NCBI RefSeq assembly: GCF_051857545.1
Contig: NZ_JBPZHB010000015.1
Coordinates: forward strand, 62,001-126,000
Reading direction: 5' to 3'
DNA: 64,000 nt
DNA from: Larkinella sp051857545
GTDB taxonomy: Bacteria; Bacteroidota; Bacteroidia; Cytophagales; Spirosomataceae
Of the stretch, positions 33,815 to 43,280 are shown one piece after another (the stretch's first letter is position 1; the number at the start of each line of letters is the position of its first letter). The notes under the pieces are model-generated. The model saw only the letters and a list, made by a program, of their open reading frames with translations, searched no databases and had not been told where the DNA came from. The translations under genes and the position numbers were made by a program.

Positions 33815-34258
33815 ATGGAATCGTTAAACCTACCGGTTTTTGATTACAATACGAAGCAGATCGAGGGGAAACCGTATATTTTCGACGTGTTGCGGAAGAA
33901 GTATGTGCTCATTACCCCGGAAGAATGGGTGCGGCAACACGTCGTGCATCTGCTGCTGAATCAGTATGGCTATCCGAAATCATTGATTCGGACGGAGGGC
34001 GGTTTGAAGCTCAATCAGTTGCGGAAACGAACGGACATTCTGGTGTTCGACCGGCTTGGGAAACCGTTTTTGCTCGTGGAGTGCAAAGCCCCCCAGGTGA
34101 CCGTCACGCAGCAGGTTTTCGACCAGATTGGCCGCTACAACCACATCCATCAGGCACCGTACATCGTAGTAACCAATGGCCTGACGCACTTCTGCTGCTG
34201 CGTCGATTACCAACTCCAAACCGTTGATTTTCTGGACGATCTACCCCGGTTTGAATAA
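33815..34258 (+). CDS. HsdR_N-like (type I restriction enzyme R N-terminal domain) stand-alone protein
   Basis: 147 residues forming a single HSDR_N_2-like module. The nuclease-fold residues appear as the glutamate in IRTEGGLKL, RTDILVFDRLGKPFLLVECK (D, then E-x-K) and the helix motif VTVTQQVFDQIGRYN. Such short proteins are widespread in Bacteroidota and lack the helicase and translocase parts of HsdR. No methylase or specificity subunit is near, so this is not a restriction system as seen. A PD-(D/E)XK nuclease-like or accessory role is likely; the real function is unknown. Confidence 0.82.
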   Translation: MESLNLPVFDYNTKQIEGKPYIFDVLRKKYVLITPEEWVRQHVVHLLLNQYGYPKSLIRTEGGLKLNQLRKRTDILVFDRLGKPFLLVECKAPQVTVTQQVFDQIGRYNHIHQAPYIVVTNGLTHFCCCVDYQLQTVDFLDDLPRFE

Positions 34259-35977
34259 TCAATTCGTTTTCTTCCCCGGTTTTGGAAACACCTGATGGGT
34301 ATTCGCCCACTGACGCCATAGACCTTCCAGTTCACGCACTTTATCGGGATACCGGGCCGCCAAATCGTTCATCTCGGTTTGATCCGTTGCCAGATCGAAC
34401 AACCGCCAGGTGGTATCGCGGCTGGCCGAAACCAGTTTCCAGTTGCCGGACCGGGCATACCGCGCGCCAAAATGTTCGTTAAACAAGGTTGAATGACCCA
34501 CCACCGGTTTTCCCTGAAAAGAAGGCACCAGGCTGACACCCGTGGTGGGCGTGATCGCGTGGCCCTGGTGGGTTTTGGGGTACGTCGCACCGGCCAGTTC
34601 GACAAACGTGCTCATGAAATCCATCACATGCCCCGTCTGAGCGCTAAAACCGCCTTTTTTAGCCGTCATCCCGTTGGGCCAGAACGCCACCAAAGGCGTA
34701 TGAACGCCCCCTTCTGAAGATTCGGCTTTCCAGAATTGATACGGCGTGTTGGCGACGTTGGCCCAACGCTGTCCAATCGAGGCATAGGACGTTTGCGCGC
34801 CCGGCATGACCTGCTTTTTGAGATCGTAGGCAATCGGTCGGCCATCGCGCGTCTGGTTGGGCCGGTCGAAACCGGGACCGTAAGCTGCACAGTTTTCGGG
34901 ACTGGCTCCGTTGTCCGACAAAAACAGAATCAGCGTATTGTCCAGTTGGCCGGTTTCGCGCAGGGCTTTCAGCATCCGGCCAATGCCCTGATCCATCCGG
35001 TCGATCATGGCGGCATGAACGGCCATCGCGCGGGCATCCCATTCTTTATCCGGGTTGTTTTCCCACGTCAGATCATTCTGCCAGCGGTCGGAGAGTTTGG
35101 TTTTCTTCGGATCGATCAGGCCCAGTTTGACCATTTTCTCATACCGGTTTTTGCGAATCACATCCCAGCCCACTCTATAGGTATCCTTGTATTTCGCAAT
35201 GTCTTCGGGCAGCGCCATGAGCGGCCAGTGCGGGGCCGTGTGAGCCACATACAGAAAAAACGGTGCCGATCCCTTCGCAAAAGATTGAATATAAGCCACC
35301 GTCGTATCGCTGATGGCATCTGTGTGGTAGTAGTTCTTCGGAACGGCCTTGACCGGTTTGGTGCCGTTCACCAGACTAAACGGGTCGAAAAAATCGACGA
35401 CGCCCCAGATGTTGCCAAAGTACCGGTCAAACCCCCGGCTGGTAGGGTATTGGTCGATGGGGGCAAAATCGCCGTAGTCTTTCTGGTGGTTCAGCCACGC
35501 CAGTTGCTCTTTCGGATCTTTCTGCACGTTGGTATTCGACACGTGCCATTTACCGGTCATCGCTGTCTGGTAACCAGCGGTTTTGAGCACTTCCGCCAGC
35601 GTTACGGTATTTTCGGTCAGGTGTCCACGGTAGCCGGGTTGGTCTTCCGCTTCGGTCATTTTGCCAATACCGGCCTGCTGGTTGTATAAACCGGTCAGCA
35701 GGCTGGCTCGCGTCGGGCAGCAGCGCGAGGTGTTGTAAAACTGGGTGTACCGAATACCGTTTTTGGCTAGATAATCGATGTTCGGGGTATGAATTTCACC
35801 GCCGTAGCAGCCAACATCCGAAAAGCCGAGGTCGTCCGCCATGATCACAATGATGTTGGGCCGGGCGGGCGCTTTGGGTGACGGGGCAACGAGCGGTTTT
35901 TTCTCAAAACTGCCCAGAAACAGGATGGCAAAAACGGCCAGCAAAGGGATCGACAGAACCAAAAGCCCCTTCTTCAT
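34259..35977 (-). CDS. type I (formylglycine) sulfatase, arylsulfatase A-like
   Basis: 572 residues from ATG 35977, which gives a signal or anchor peptide (MKKGLLVLSIPLLAVFAILF); the upstream frame to 36046 is not convincing. The active-site signature is NTSRCCPTRASLLTG, in which C86 of C-x-P-x-R is the residue converted to formylglycine; D48 and D49 (IMADDLGFSD) bind calcium. A separate maturase is needed and is not in the window. It removes sulfate esters from glycans in the periplasm or at the surface. It is the last gene of the second uptake locus, directly after a glycosidase, pointing to a sulfated polysaccharide. Confidence 0.93.
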   Translation of the reverse strand: MKKGLLVLSIPLLAVFAILFLGSFEKKPLVAPSPKAPARPNIIVIMADDLGFSDVGCYGGEIHTPNIDYLAKNGIRYTQFYNTSRCCPTRASLLTGLYNQQAGIGKMTEAEDQPGYRGHLTENTVTLAEVLKTAGYQTAMTGKWHVSNTNVQKDPKEQLAWLNHQKDYGDFAPIDQYPTSRGFDRYFGNIWGVVDFFDPFSLVNGTKPVKAVPKNYYHTDAISDTTVAYIQSFAKGSAPFFLYVAHTAPHWPLMALPEDIAKYKDTYRVGWDVIRKNRYEKMVKLGLIDPKKTKLSDRWQNDLTWENNPDKEWDARAMAVHAAMIDRMDQGIGRMLKALRETGQLDNTLILFLSDNGASPENCAAYGPGFDRPNQTRDGRPIAYDLKKQVMPGAQTSYASIGQRWANVANTPYQFWKAESSEGGVHTPLVAFWPNGMTAKKGGFSAQTGHVMDFMSTFVELAGATYPKTHQGHAITPTTGVSLVPSFQGKPVVGHSTLFNEHFGARYARSGNWKLVSASRDTTWRLFDLATDQTEMNDLAARYPDKVRELEGLWRQWANTHQVFPKPGKKTN

Positions 35978-36048
35978 AACGTAACCAGTGAATTTGAACC
36001 AATATGAATGCAACCTACAGATAATCCACGCCGGATGGATCGACACTT

Positions 36049-37110
36049 TTATTTTTTACCGGTCAATGTCTTGATCGTCTTCACCTCCTCTGCGCTGAAA
36101 GGTGTTCCGTCTTTCCGCAAAATGTCGTGAAACCACAATTCCGGCTCCTTGCCGTCGGGCATGGGCATTCGCCAGGCGTAGATGGTATTGGTTTTACCCG
36201 CCACAAATCCCCAGTTGACCGCACCGATGTTTTCCTGTTTCAGCAGCGGCATGATGGTCTGAAAAAGACTGCCGTTGGACCGGGCCATGTATTCGGTGCA
36301 GATCAGCGGCCGTTTGTGTTGCCGGAGGTCCGCAATCCGCTTTTTATGATCATCGATATACTTGTAATGGTGGTAGGTGATCACATCCGAATTTTCGAGC
36401 TGAAACTGGTTTAGCTCGTTAAACTTTTCGTCCCAGTTCCACAAACCGGCACTCACCGGCTGCGAAGGATCAACGGCCCGCGCCCAGCTAAAAACCGCTT
36501 TCAGCAATGGCAAACTTTTGCTGAAATACTGGTTGTTGCCCGGTTCGTTATACAGATCCCAGAGCAGAATCCGCTCGTCGTTTTTAAAGGTGGTCATCAC
36601 ATCTTTCACATACCGTTCCAGCATCGCCAAACTGTCGGGATGGGTGTGGATCATGGTGCCGGGGTCGCGCACCCAGCCGCTGTTATGAATACCCGGTTTG
36701 GGTTCCGGCTGCTTTCCGGGGTGGTATTCGTCGTTCCAGCAGTCGTCAAAAAACACCAGAATGGTTTTAATACCGTGTTTTTGGGAGATTCCGAGGTATT
36801 GGTCGAGCCGCTTTTTGAACCCCGCCTGATCCGACGTCCAGGCCACATGGTGCAGATACACCCGCATCGCATTGAGTCCCAGCCCTTCGGCCCAACCAAG
36901 TTCGCGGTCGAGCGTTTGGGGATCGAAGGTTGCCGCCTGAAACATTTCCAGTTGGTTGATGGCCGAACTGGGCTGGAAGTTACAGCCCCGGATCCAGCCT
37001 TGTTTCTGATACCAGGCATTCGCCTTTTCGGGCGTCCAGATCTTGTTTTGGGCGTTTAATCCGGTCGCAACCAGCATCAGTACCCCCACAATGGTCAATA
37101 ATCGTTTCAT
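36049..37110 (-). CDS. exported glycoside hydrolase, clan GH-A (GH5-like)
   Basis: 353 residues with signal peptide (MKRLLTIVGVLMLVATGLNA). The TIM-barrel catalytic pair is visible: acid/base E189 in LLWDLYNEPGN and nucleophile E273 in LICTEYMARSNGS, with HHYKY near 247-251 before it. The N-terminal segment GWIRGCNFQPSSAINQLEMF is typical of a Bacteroidota group often labelled cellulase-family or beta-xylanase. It is followed within 72 bp by the sulfatase and preceded by susD and a family A palindrome. It probably hydrolyses a glycoside bond in the ligand of this locus; the exact bond is unknown. Confidence 0.85.
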   Translation of the reverse strand: MKRLLTIVGVLMLVATGLNAQNKIWTPEKANAWYQKQGWIRGCNFQPSSAINQLEMFQAATFDPQTLDRELGWAEGLGLNAMRVYLHHVAWTSDQAGFKKRLDQYLGISQKHGIKTILVFFDDCWNDEYHPGKQPEPKPGIHNSGWVRDPGTMIHTHPDSLAMLERYVKDVMTTFKNDERILLWDLYNEPGNNQYFSKSLPLLKAVFSWARAVDPSQPVSAGLWNWDEKFNELNQFQLENSDVITYHHYKYIDDHKKRIADLRQHKRPLICTEYMARSNGSLFQTIMPLLKQENIGAVNWGFVAGKTNTIYAWRMPMPDGKEPELWFHDILRKDGTPFSAEEVKTIKTLTGKK

Positions 37111-37139
37111 ACTTACTTGTAATAAAGTAAAGAGTTTAA

Positions 37140-37237
37140 GACTTTCGCTTTTTGCCCCTAAATCCCCTAAAGGGGACTTGGACGCGGGTTAATCTGGATG
37201 CTAAAAGTCCCCTTTAGGGGATTTAGGGGCAAAAAGC
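37140..37237. repeat. long palindrome, family A, copy 3 (between susD and the glycosidase)
   Basis: Arms about 37140-37179 and 37205-37237 pair over about 33 bp around AAATCCCCTAAAGGGGACTT. The loop GACGCGGGTTAATCTGGATG (then CTAA) nearly equals the loop of copy 2. The flank at 37240-37266, read inverted, carries ACTTACGTCTGATAATTC, as beside copy 2. The element lies inside the second uptake operon. Confidence 0.9.
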
Positions 37238-37272
37238 AAGTGCATCAGAATTATCAGACGTAAGTCTTGGAG

Positions 37273-38736
37273 TCAATAGCCCGGATTCTGGACACACAAC
37301 TTGTTGGCATCAATTTCGGACTGCGGAATCGGGAACAGCACCCGCTCCGGTTTGGCGTTCGTTATGCCCCGGGCCTGAGCCAGCGAAATGAATGTTCCCT
37401 GACGAATCAGATCTTCCCGGCGCTTGCCTTCGGAGACAAACTCCCAGCCCCGCTCCCGGAAAATAGCCGTCCGGAAGGCTTCTTTGGTGGCGGCATCAGC
37501 GGCTGTCAGATTGGCAATCCCGGCCCGGCTCCGCACCTGATTGATCAGCGTAAAACACTCGGCGGTCGGGCCATTCAGTTCATTCAGGGCTTCGGCGCGG
37601 GTCAGCAGGATGTCGGCATACCGAATCACCGGCACGTCGGTTCCGCTGTTGTTGCCCACCGTATTGTTGTCCCAGTATTTGAAACTCCGGGCGTTGTCGC
37701 CGGTCGACAAATCGACGGTCTGGTTGCTGGTGTTGACGTAGCTGGTGCAGATCAGTTGCAGGCGTTTATCGGTCGGGGCAAACGTGCTGGTGAAGGCGGT
37801 TCGCAGGCGGTATTGCGTCGCAAAATTCGACATGGTGGTCTTGTAAACGTAATTAGGAAACTGCGGACTGCTTTTGTACGATGGCGGCAAGGTCCCGGCC
37901 TGAAACCAGTTCCCGAACGGATCTTCGGTGCGGCACGGCAATACCAGCAGCATTTCGCGGTTGTTCATGCCTTCATTCTCGACCCGAAACAGGTCCGAAA
38001 AAGCAGGATTCAGGGCGTAATAGTTCAAGTCGATGACGGCTTTTGCGGCATCGGCGGCTTTCTGCCACTGTTTGGTATTGAGGTAAAACTTGGCCAGAAT
38101 CCCGTTCGCATTGCCTTTGTTCAACCGGCCATACGCTTCTTCTTTCCCCGGATCGGGCAAATCGGCAACGGATTGACTGATTTCGGTTTCGATAAACGTT
38201 TTAAGATCAGCCTCCGCAGCCCGCGCCAGTCCGCCAAGCTGACTCGTTGAAGTCCTGAGCGGAACCGTACCAAAGAAATTGTACAGGATCGCGTAGGCCT
38301 GCGCCCGCAGCACGCGCGCTTCCGCCTTGAACAGTTTCTTGATGGCATCGGTCGTGTTCACGTTGTCGATGTTCTCAATAACGCCGTTGGCATCGCGAAT
38401 GGCCCGGTAATTCGGAGCCCACATATCATCGTTAAATGTTCCCAGCGACGGGTCCCAAGTGAAATTGATGATCGTGATGAGCTGCCCGTTTTCGGCCCCG
38501 CCGGTATTGAACGCCAGGTCGGTGCAGACTTCCGAATCATTGATGACGTAGCGGGAGTTGGATTGGGTTTGCGCCTGGGCATAGGCCGAAAACAGCAGCG
38601 ACTTGATCCCGCTTTCGGACGTCAGCACGTTGCCCGGCGAAAATTCGGATTTGGGAGTTACTTCCAGGGTTTCTTCGCAGGCTGGCAACGCCAGAACCGC
38701 ACCAACGAGGAGGATATAGTTGACGATCTTTTTCAT
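37273..38736 (-). CDS. SusD/RagB-family nutrient-binding outer-membrane lipoprotein
   Basis: 487 residues from ATG 38736, which gives a lipoprotein signal (MKKIVNYILLVGAVLALPAC, cysteine 20); a start at 38775 would bury it. SusD features: EETLEVTPKSEFSPGNVLTS, the scaffold helix RVLRAQAYAILYNFFGTVPL, and the C-terminal RGWEFVSEGKRREDLIRQGT and LFPIPQSEIDANK. It is the partner of the SusC gene 41 bp upstream and would capture oligosaccharide at the surface. Unlike the first locus, no hairpin separates susC and susD here; the palindrome comes after susD instead. Confidence 0.94.
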   Translation of the reverse strand: MKKIVNYILLVGAVLALPACEETLEVTPKSEFSPGNVLTSESGIKSLLFSAYAQAQTQSNSRYVINDSEVCTDLAFNTGGAENGQLITIINFTWDPSLGTFNDDMWAPNYRAIRDANGVIENIDNVNTTDAIKKLFKAEARVLRAQAYAILYNFFGTVPLRTSTSQLGGLARAAEADLKTFIETEISQSVADLPDPGKEEAYGRLNKGNANGILAKFYLNTKQWQKAADAAKAVIDLNYYALNPAFSDLFRVENEGMNNREMLLVLPCRTEDPFGNWFQAGTLPPSYKSSPQFPNYVYKTTMSNFATQYRLRTAFTSTFAPTDKRLQLICTSYVNTSNQTVDLSTGDNARSFKYWDNNTVGNNSGTDVPVIRYADILLTRAEALNELNGPTAECFTLINQVRSRAGIANLTAADAATKEAFRTAIFRERGWEFVSEGKRREDLIRQGTFISLAQARGITNAKPERVLFPIPQSEIDANKLCVQNPGY

Positions 38737-38777
38737 GGGTGATCCACTGTTAGGACGTATAAAGTCTCGTTTCACTG

Positions 38778-41700
38778 TCAGAACTGGAGGTTTAGCCCCG
38801 TCGTAAAGGTTCTGGTTAAGGGATAGGTGTTGTAGTCGATGCGTAAAATATTGTCGCCGAGGGCATTGGCTGCCGGGTCGGAGCCGGAGTAGTTGGTAAA
38901 GGTGTACAGATTCTGCCCGGTTACGAAAACCGACGCGCCACTGATGAACCGCGTTTTCAGGGGAATTTTGTACGACAACCGAATCGACTGAAGCCGCAGG
39001 TACGACGCATCTTCAACGGTTTTGTTGGTCACCTGCCGTTGCCCCTGCACATCGTTCGGCAGAAACGACGGATAGTCGTTGGTGGGGTTGGTGGGCGTCC
39101 AACGGTTCAGATACGGTTCGGCCAGTTTGTTCCGGCGATAATCCACCGGGTAATACGAATCGACCAGACTGCTGTTCAGCATTTTAGCGCCCTGCGATCC
39201 TTCCAGAAACACATCCAGAACGAGGGTTTTATACGAAACGCTGGTGTTAAAACCGTAGTAGAAATCAGGCAGCGATTTGCCCAGCACTACCCGGTCGTTG
39301 GCATTGATGATTTTATTGCCATCCAGATCGCGGTATTTCAGGTCGCCGGGCCGGACGCCGGTTTGGGCCTGACCGAAATCGTCGCCCGTTTGCCAGACCC
39401 CATCGACCAGATACCCATAAAAAGAACCGATGGATTCGCCGGGTTTCAGAATGCTCACCTGACCGATGCTGCCCGGCCCGGTGCCGATGGCTTGACTCAC
39501 ATTTCCCAGACTCAACACCCGGTTTTTCAGCGTCGTGATGTTGAAACCGGCATCGAACCGAACGTCTTTCTGGTTCACAATGACGGCTTTCAGCGCCAGT
39601 TCCAGACCGGTGTTGCGCATACTGCCCACGTTCTCGGTCCGGCTGCCAAAACCGGTGCTGGCCGGTTGTGGAATGTCATACAACAGATTGGAAGTCTTCC
39701 GGTTATAGTAGTCGATGCTCCCCGTCAGACGCGAGTTGAAGAACCCAAAATCCACCCCGATGTCGGCCTGCACGGCGGCTTCCCATTGCAGATCCGGATT
39801 GGCACTGCGGCTGGGCTGGAGCGAGCTTACTTTGTTGCCGTTAAAAACCGCATTGCGTCCGGCAGAATAAGTCGAAAAGTAAAGGTAATTAACCGTCGGC
39901 TGGTTCCCGGTGACGCCGTAGCTCGCCCGCAGTTTCAGTTCACTCAGCACCCGGTTATTTTTCAGAAAATCCTCGTCATAAATCCGCCAGGCCACGGCTG
40001 CCGACGGAAAATACCCGAACCGTTTGTTGGGGCCAAACCGTGCCGAACCATCGGCGCGAATCGACGCCGTCAGCAGATATTTCCCTTTGTAGGCATAACT
40101 GGCGCGCCCCAGAAACGAGACAAGTTTGTTTTCCTGACGCCCACTGCCCACCCCGTTCAGCGTATTATCGCCGGTACCCAGGGCATCGAACGTCAGATCT
40201 GGCAGGGCAAACGACCGGGAATTGGCGATCAGGTTGCTCGATGTATAGCGCTCATAGGTCGCCCCGGCCACCGCCGAAATCCGGTGATCTTTCAACTCCT
40301 TGTTGTAGTTCAGCGTCCCTTCGGTCAGGTAATACCCCCGTTTTCCGTCGCGCACGTCGGCATACCCATTGTACGACAAACCGGTTAGCGTAGTGGGATC
40401 GATCCAGAAATACCGCTGGTTGTTGTTCAAATCCACGCCGACCCGAACCTTGGCAGACAACGACGGCATCAGGAAATATTCCGCGTACACGTTCCCAAAG
40501 GTGCGGTAGGTGTCGCCCATGCCATACTGCCCATTGATGACGGCCAGCGGATTGTCCATCGGTGCCATCAACGGCGAGCGGTAAAACGAACCGTCGGGGT
40601 TGTAGGGTGCTGCCGTCGGATCGTAGTTTTGGGCCATGTAGAGCGCACTGGCGTTGTCGTTCAGGCCGACGCCGGTTGCGTTGTAGTAATCGCGGCTGTA
40701 GGCCGTCGTCAAACTCACCCCAACATTGTATTTGGAAGCAATGCCGTTTTCCAGATTTACCCGGGCGTTGTAGCGGTTGGTGCCGGATTTCAGCATAATA
40801 CCGTCCTGGTTAAAATACCCAACCGATACATAATATTTGGTATTTCCACCGGCGCCACTGAACGACAGATCGTGTGACTGGATGGGGGCATTGCGTAACA
40901 ACAGCCTCTGCCAGTCGGTGTTAGCGTTCGGACCGGTGACTTTGGGCGTGCTGAGTTTGCCGAGGTCAATGATTTCATTAATTACTTTCGTGTATTCATC
41001 CCCCGTCATAAACTGCTGGGTATGCGCCACCGTCTGAACCCCGTAGGTTCCGTTGTATTCCACCTTCAGCTTGCCTTCTTTGCCTTTTTTGGTGGTAATG
41101 ATCACTACCCCATTCGCCCCGCGTGACCCATAAATGGCCGTAGCGGAGGCATCTTTCAAGATTTCAATCGATTCAATATCGGCAGGATTCAGGCTGTTCA
41201 AAGGCGTCCGGTTGTTGGGATTGCTGGTCGTGCCGCCCGCGCTCGCCGAGCCAATGGCCGTGCCATCATTCACCGGCAAACCATCCACCACGTACAAAGG
41301 GTCGTTGTTGCCCGTAATGGACGTAATGCCCCGAATTTGCACGCTCATGGTAGCGCCCGGTTCCCCGCTTTTCTGGTAAATCTGCACGCCCGGTGCCCGA
41401 CCCGCCAGCGTTTGCTGTAGGTTCATGTTGGCTCCCCGCGTCAGATCCTGCGCTTTCAATGAGGTCACAGAACCGGTCAGATCGCTTTTTCGCACCGTTC
41501 CATATCCCACGACAACCACTTCGTTCAGCGCTTGACTGTTTACTTTCAACTCTACATTAATTTCCGAGCGGTTATTGATCACCTCTTCCTGCGCCAGGTA
41601 CCCCACGTACGAAAAAACCAGCGTCAGGCCCGTTGCTGGTTCCGGAACGCTCAACTGATACCGCCCGTTGGCATCGGTCGTCGTACCCCGGTTGGTGCCT

Positions 41701-42248
41701 TTCAAAACTACGCTGACGCCGGGCAGCGAACCGCCATTGTCGGCCCCCGTCACCGTACCTCCAACGGAAATATCCACCGGAACGGCGGTTGTCGACGCGG
41801 TCAGGGAAGACGGCAACCCGCTGATTTCCGGGTTACCGGCCTGCTCCGAACCGGTTATAGGTGCAACCGGAAATCGCGCATCACCGACCGGCGGTTTTCG
41901 GTTCAGAACGACCCACGTACCCGGTTTTACCTGTTTGTAGCGCAGATTGAACGGTTTCAGCAAGCGTCTTAGCGCGTCTTCGAGCGTTGCACTGCCGGCC
42001 AACGCATCCGCCGGAACGGTCAGATTGGCGATGGTACGGTCTTCAAACAGAATATCGGTCCGATACCGGGTTTTCAGGTCATTCAGCACGTCGGCCAGTC
42101 GGCGCGTCACCACGGCCGATGGAGCCATCGTCGTGCGGTCCTGCTGCCGAACCATCGCCAGGGTCTGGCTGCTGGCCGGTTGCGGACTGCTCAGTAACCA
42201 GGCAACCAGCAAAACGGGCAGCGGAGTAGAGTTCAAGGGTGAACACAT
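38778..42248 (-). CDS. SusC/RagA-family TonB-dependent transporter with STN signalling domain
   Basis: 1156 residues. Signal peptide to about 27 (VAWLLSSPQPASSQ); STN domain about 48-116 (LADVLNDLKTRYRTDILFED); CarboxypepD-like domain (GGTVTGADNGGSLPGVSVVL); signature EVVVVGYGTVRKSDLTGSVT; plug with NPADIESIEILKDASATAIY; then a long barrel ending LNLQF. It brings surface-captured glycan fragments into the periplasm using TonB, and the STN domain signals to FecR. It follows fecR and fecI genes and precedes susD, a glycosidase and a sulfatase, so the likely ligand is a sulfated oligosaccharide. Confidence 0.95.
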   Translation of the reverse strand: MCSPLNSTPLPVLLVAWLLSSPQPASSQTLAMVRQQDRTTMAPSAVVTRRLADVLNDLKTRYRTDILFEDRTIANLTVPADALAGSATLEDALRRLLKPFNLRYKQVKPGTWVVLNRKPPVGDARFPVAPITGSEQAGNPEISGLPSSLTASTTAVPVDISVGGTVTGADNGGSLPGVSVVLKGTNRGTTTDANGRYQLSVPEPATGLTLVFSYVGYLAQEEVINNRSEINVELKVNSQALNEVVVVGYGTVRKSDLTGSVTSLKAQDLTRGANMNLQQTLAGRAPGVQIYQKSGEPGATMSVQIRGITSITGNNDPLYVVDGLPVNDGTAIGSASAGGTTSNPNNRTPLNSLNPADIESIEILKDASATAIYGSRGANGVVIITTKKGKEGKLKVEYNGTYGVQTVAHTQQFMTGDEYTKVINEIIDLGKLSTPKVTGPNANTDWQRLLLRNAPIQSHDLSFSGAGGNTKYYVSVGYFNQDGIMLKSGTNRYNARVNLENGIASKYNVGVSLTTAYSRDYYNATGVGLNDNASALYMAQNYDPTAAPYNPDGSFYRSPLMAPMDNPLAVINGQYGMGDTYRTFGNVYAEYFLMPSLSAKVRVGVDLNNNQRYFWIDPTTLTGLSYNGYADVRDGKRGYYLTEGTLNYNKELKDHRISAVAGATYERYTSSNLIANSRSFALPDLTFDALGTGDNTLNGVGSGRQENKLVSFLGRASYAYKGKYLLTASIRADGSARFGPNKRFGYFPSAAVAWRIYDEDFLKNNRVLSELKLRASYGVTGNQPTVNYLYFSTYSAGRNAVFNGNKVSSLQPSRSANPDLQWEAAVQADIGVDFGFFNSRLTGSIDYYNRKTSNLLYDIPQPASTGFGSRTENVGSMRNTGLELALKAVIVNQKDVRFDAGFNITTLKNRVLSLGNVSQAIGTGPGSIGQVSILKPGESIGSFYGYLVDGVWQTGDDFGQAQTGVRPGDLKYRDLDGNKIINANDRVVLGKSLPDFYYGFNTSVSYKTLVLDVFLEGSQGAKMLNSSLVDSYYPVDYRRNKLAEPYLNRWTPTNPTNDYPSFLPNDVQGQRQVTNKTVEDASYLRLQSIRLSYKIPLKTRFISGASVFVTGQNLYTFTNYSGSDPAANALGDNILRIDYNTYPLTRTFTTGLNLQF

Positions 42249-42278
42249 AGAACGGGAAGGTTGGTAAGGGTAGAAAGG

Positions 42279-43280
42279 CTATTCGAAAAAAGTGACGGTA
42301 TTTTCTTTCTGTTTGTAATTGATTTCCAGCAATTCAGCCACCACCTGCAGAAACTCGTCGGCATCGTGGGCCTGGAAAGAACCCGTAATGGTGCGGTTGG
42401 CCAACGCCGGATTTTTTAGTTCCAAACGCAGGTCGTAGGTATCGCGGAGGAGATCGGCAATTTCCCGAACGGGGGTGCTTTTGAACACAAACCGGTGATC
42501 GCGCCAGGCCGTACTAACCTCAGGTTGAGCCGTATGACTTTGGGTTAACTGACCGGCGGGATTGACCCGGACGGCATCGCCCGGTTTCAGACGCAGACGA
42601 CGAACGGGCTGGGTCGGACTGGTGTAGTTGAGCTGGATGGCTCCGCGACTCAGCACAATTTTGGTTTCCTGCGGTCGGTCATATACGTTAAATTCGGTAC
42701 CCAATACCTCCACCTCAACGCCCCGCTTCGTATGAACGACAAACCGCTGGTGCGTTGGCGTATGCCGGATGGAAAAAGCCGCTTCGCCCGTCAGCCACAC
42801 GGCCCGGGTTTGTGTGCCGAAGCCAAAACGCGGCACGCGCAGCGTCGAATTGGCATTGAGGGTTACCTGCGAACCATCGGACAGCGTTACCGGTCGGGTT
42901 TCGCCAAAGCCGGTCGCTATGGTCTGGTAAAGCAGCCGTTGCCGACCCGCGTAAAGTCCCGCCAGCAGCGAAAGCACCACCACAGCCGCCACCAGCCAGC
43001 GTGGCTGAACCGGCAACGGATGAATGCGGGTCGGCTGGTTTGCCGGAACTGTCGGGTGTTGTTGTTCCCAGCTTTCGATGCGATCCGTAAGGGTTTGCAG
43101 GGCTGCATCTTCATCGGCGATGTACTGGAGATGCTGGCGTTCCCATTCGTCGAGCCAGGCGACGTAGTGCAATTGGTTGGCCGGTTGCTGCAACCACTCG
43201 GCGATCATCGTCCGTTGCAAAGCCGTGGAACGACCCGCAAAATGTTCGAACAATTTTTCTTTCGTGATAACCGGTTTCAT
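42279..43280 (-). CDS. FecR-family anti-sigma/signal-relay protein
   Basis: 333 residues from ATG 43280. This ATG overlaps the TGA of the sigma gene as ATGA, which fixes the start and suggests translational coupling; the longer frame to 43361 is rejected. N-terminal segment KEKLFEHFAGRSTALQRTMI; one membrane helix (WLVAAVVVLSLLAGLYAG); FecR domain (RPVTLSDGSQVTLNANSTLR, VLGTEFNVYD); C-terminal DUF4974-like region (VFKSTPVREIADLLRDTYDL). It links the STN domain of the neighbouring SusC to the sigma factor. Confidence 0.93.
   Translation of the reverse strand: MKPVITKEKLFEHFAGRSTALQRTMIAEWLQQPANQLHYVAWLDEWERQHLQYIADEDAALQTLTDRIESWEQQHPTVPANQPTRIHPLPVQPRWLVAAVVVLSLLAGLYAGRQRLLYQTIATGFGETRPVTLSDGSQVTLNANSTLRVPRFGFGTQTRAVWLTGEAAFSIRHTPTHQRFVVHTKRGVEVEVLGTEFNVYDRPQETKIVLSRGAIQLNYTSPTQPVRRLRLKPGDAVRVNPAGQLTQSHTAQPEVSTAWRDHRFVFKSTPVREIADLLRDTYDLRLELKNPALANRTITGSFQAHDADEFLQVVAELLEINYKQKENTVTFFE

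Noticed and set aside
33815..34258. Type I restriction-modification system
   Set aside because: Only an HsdR_N-like domain is present; no helicase, methylase or specificity gene is near.
39039..40388. 449-residue open frame on the plus strand
   Set aside because: It is antisense to the susC gene at 38778-42248, with no recognisable fold or signal; a shadow frame.
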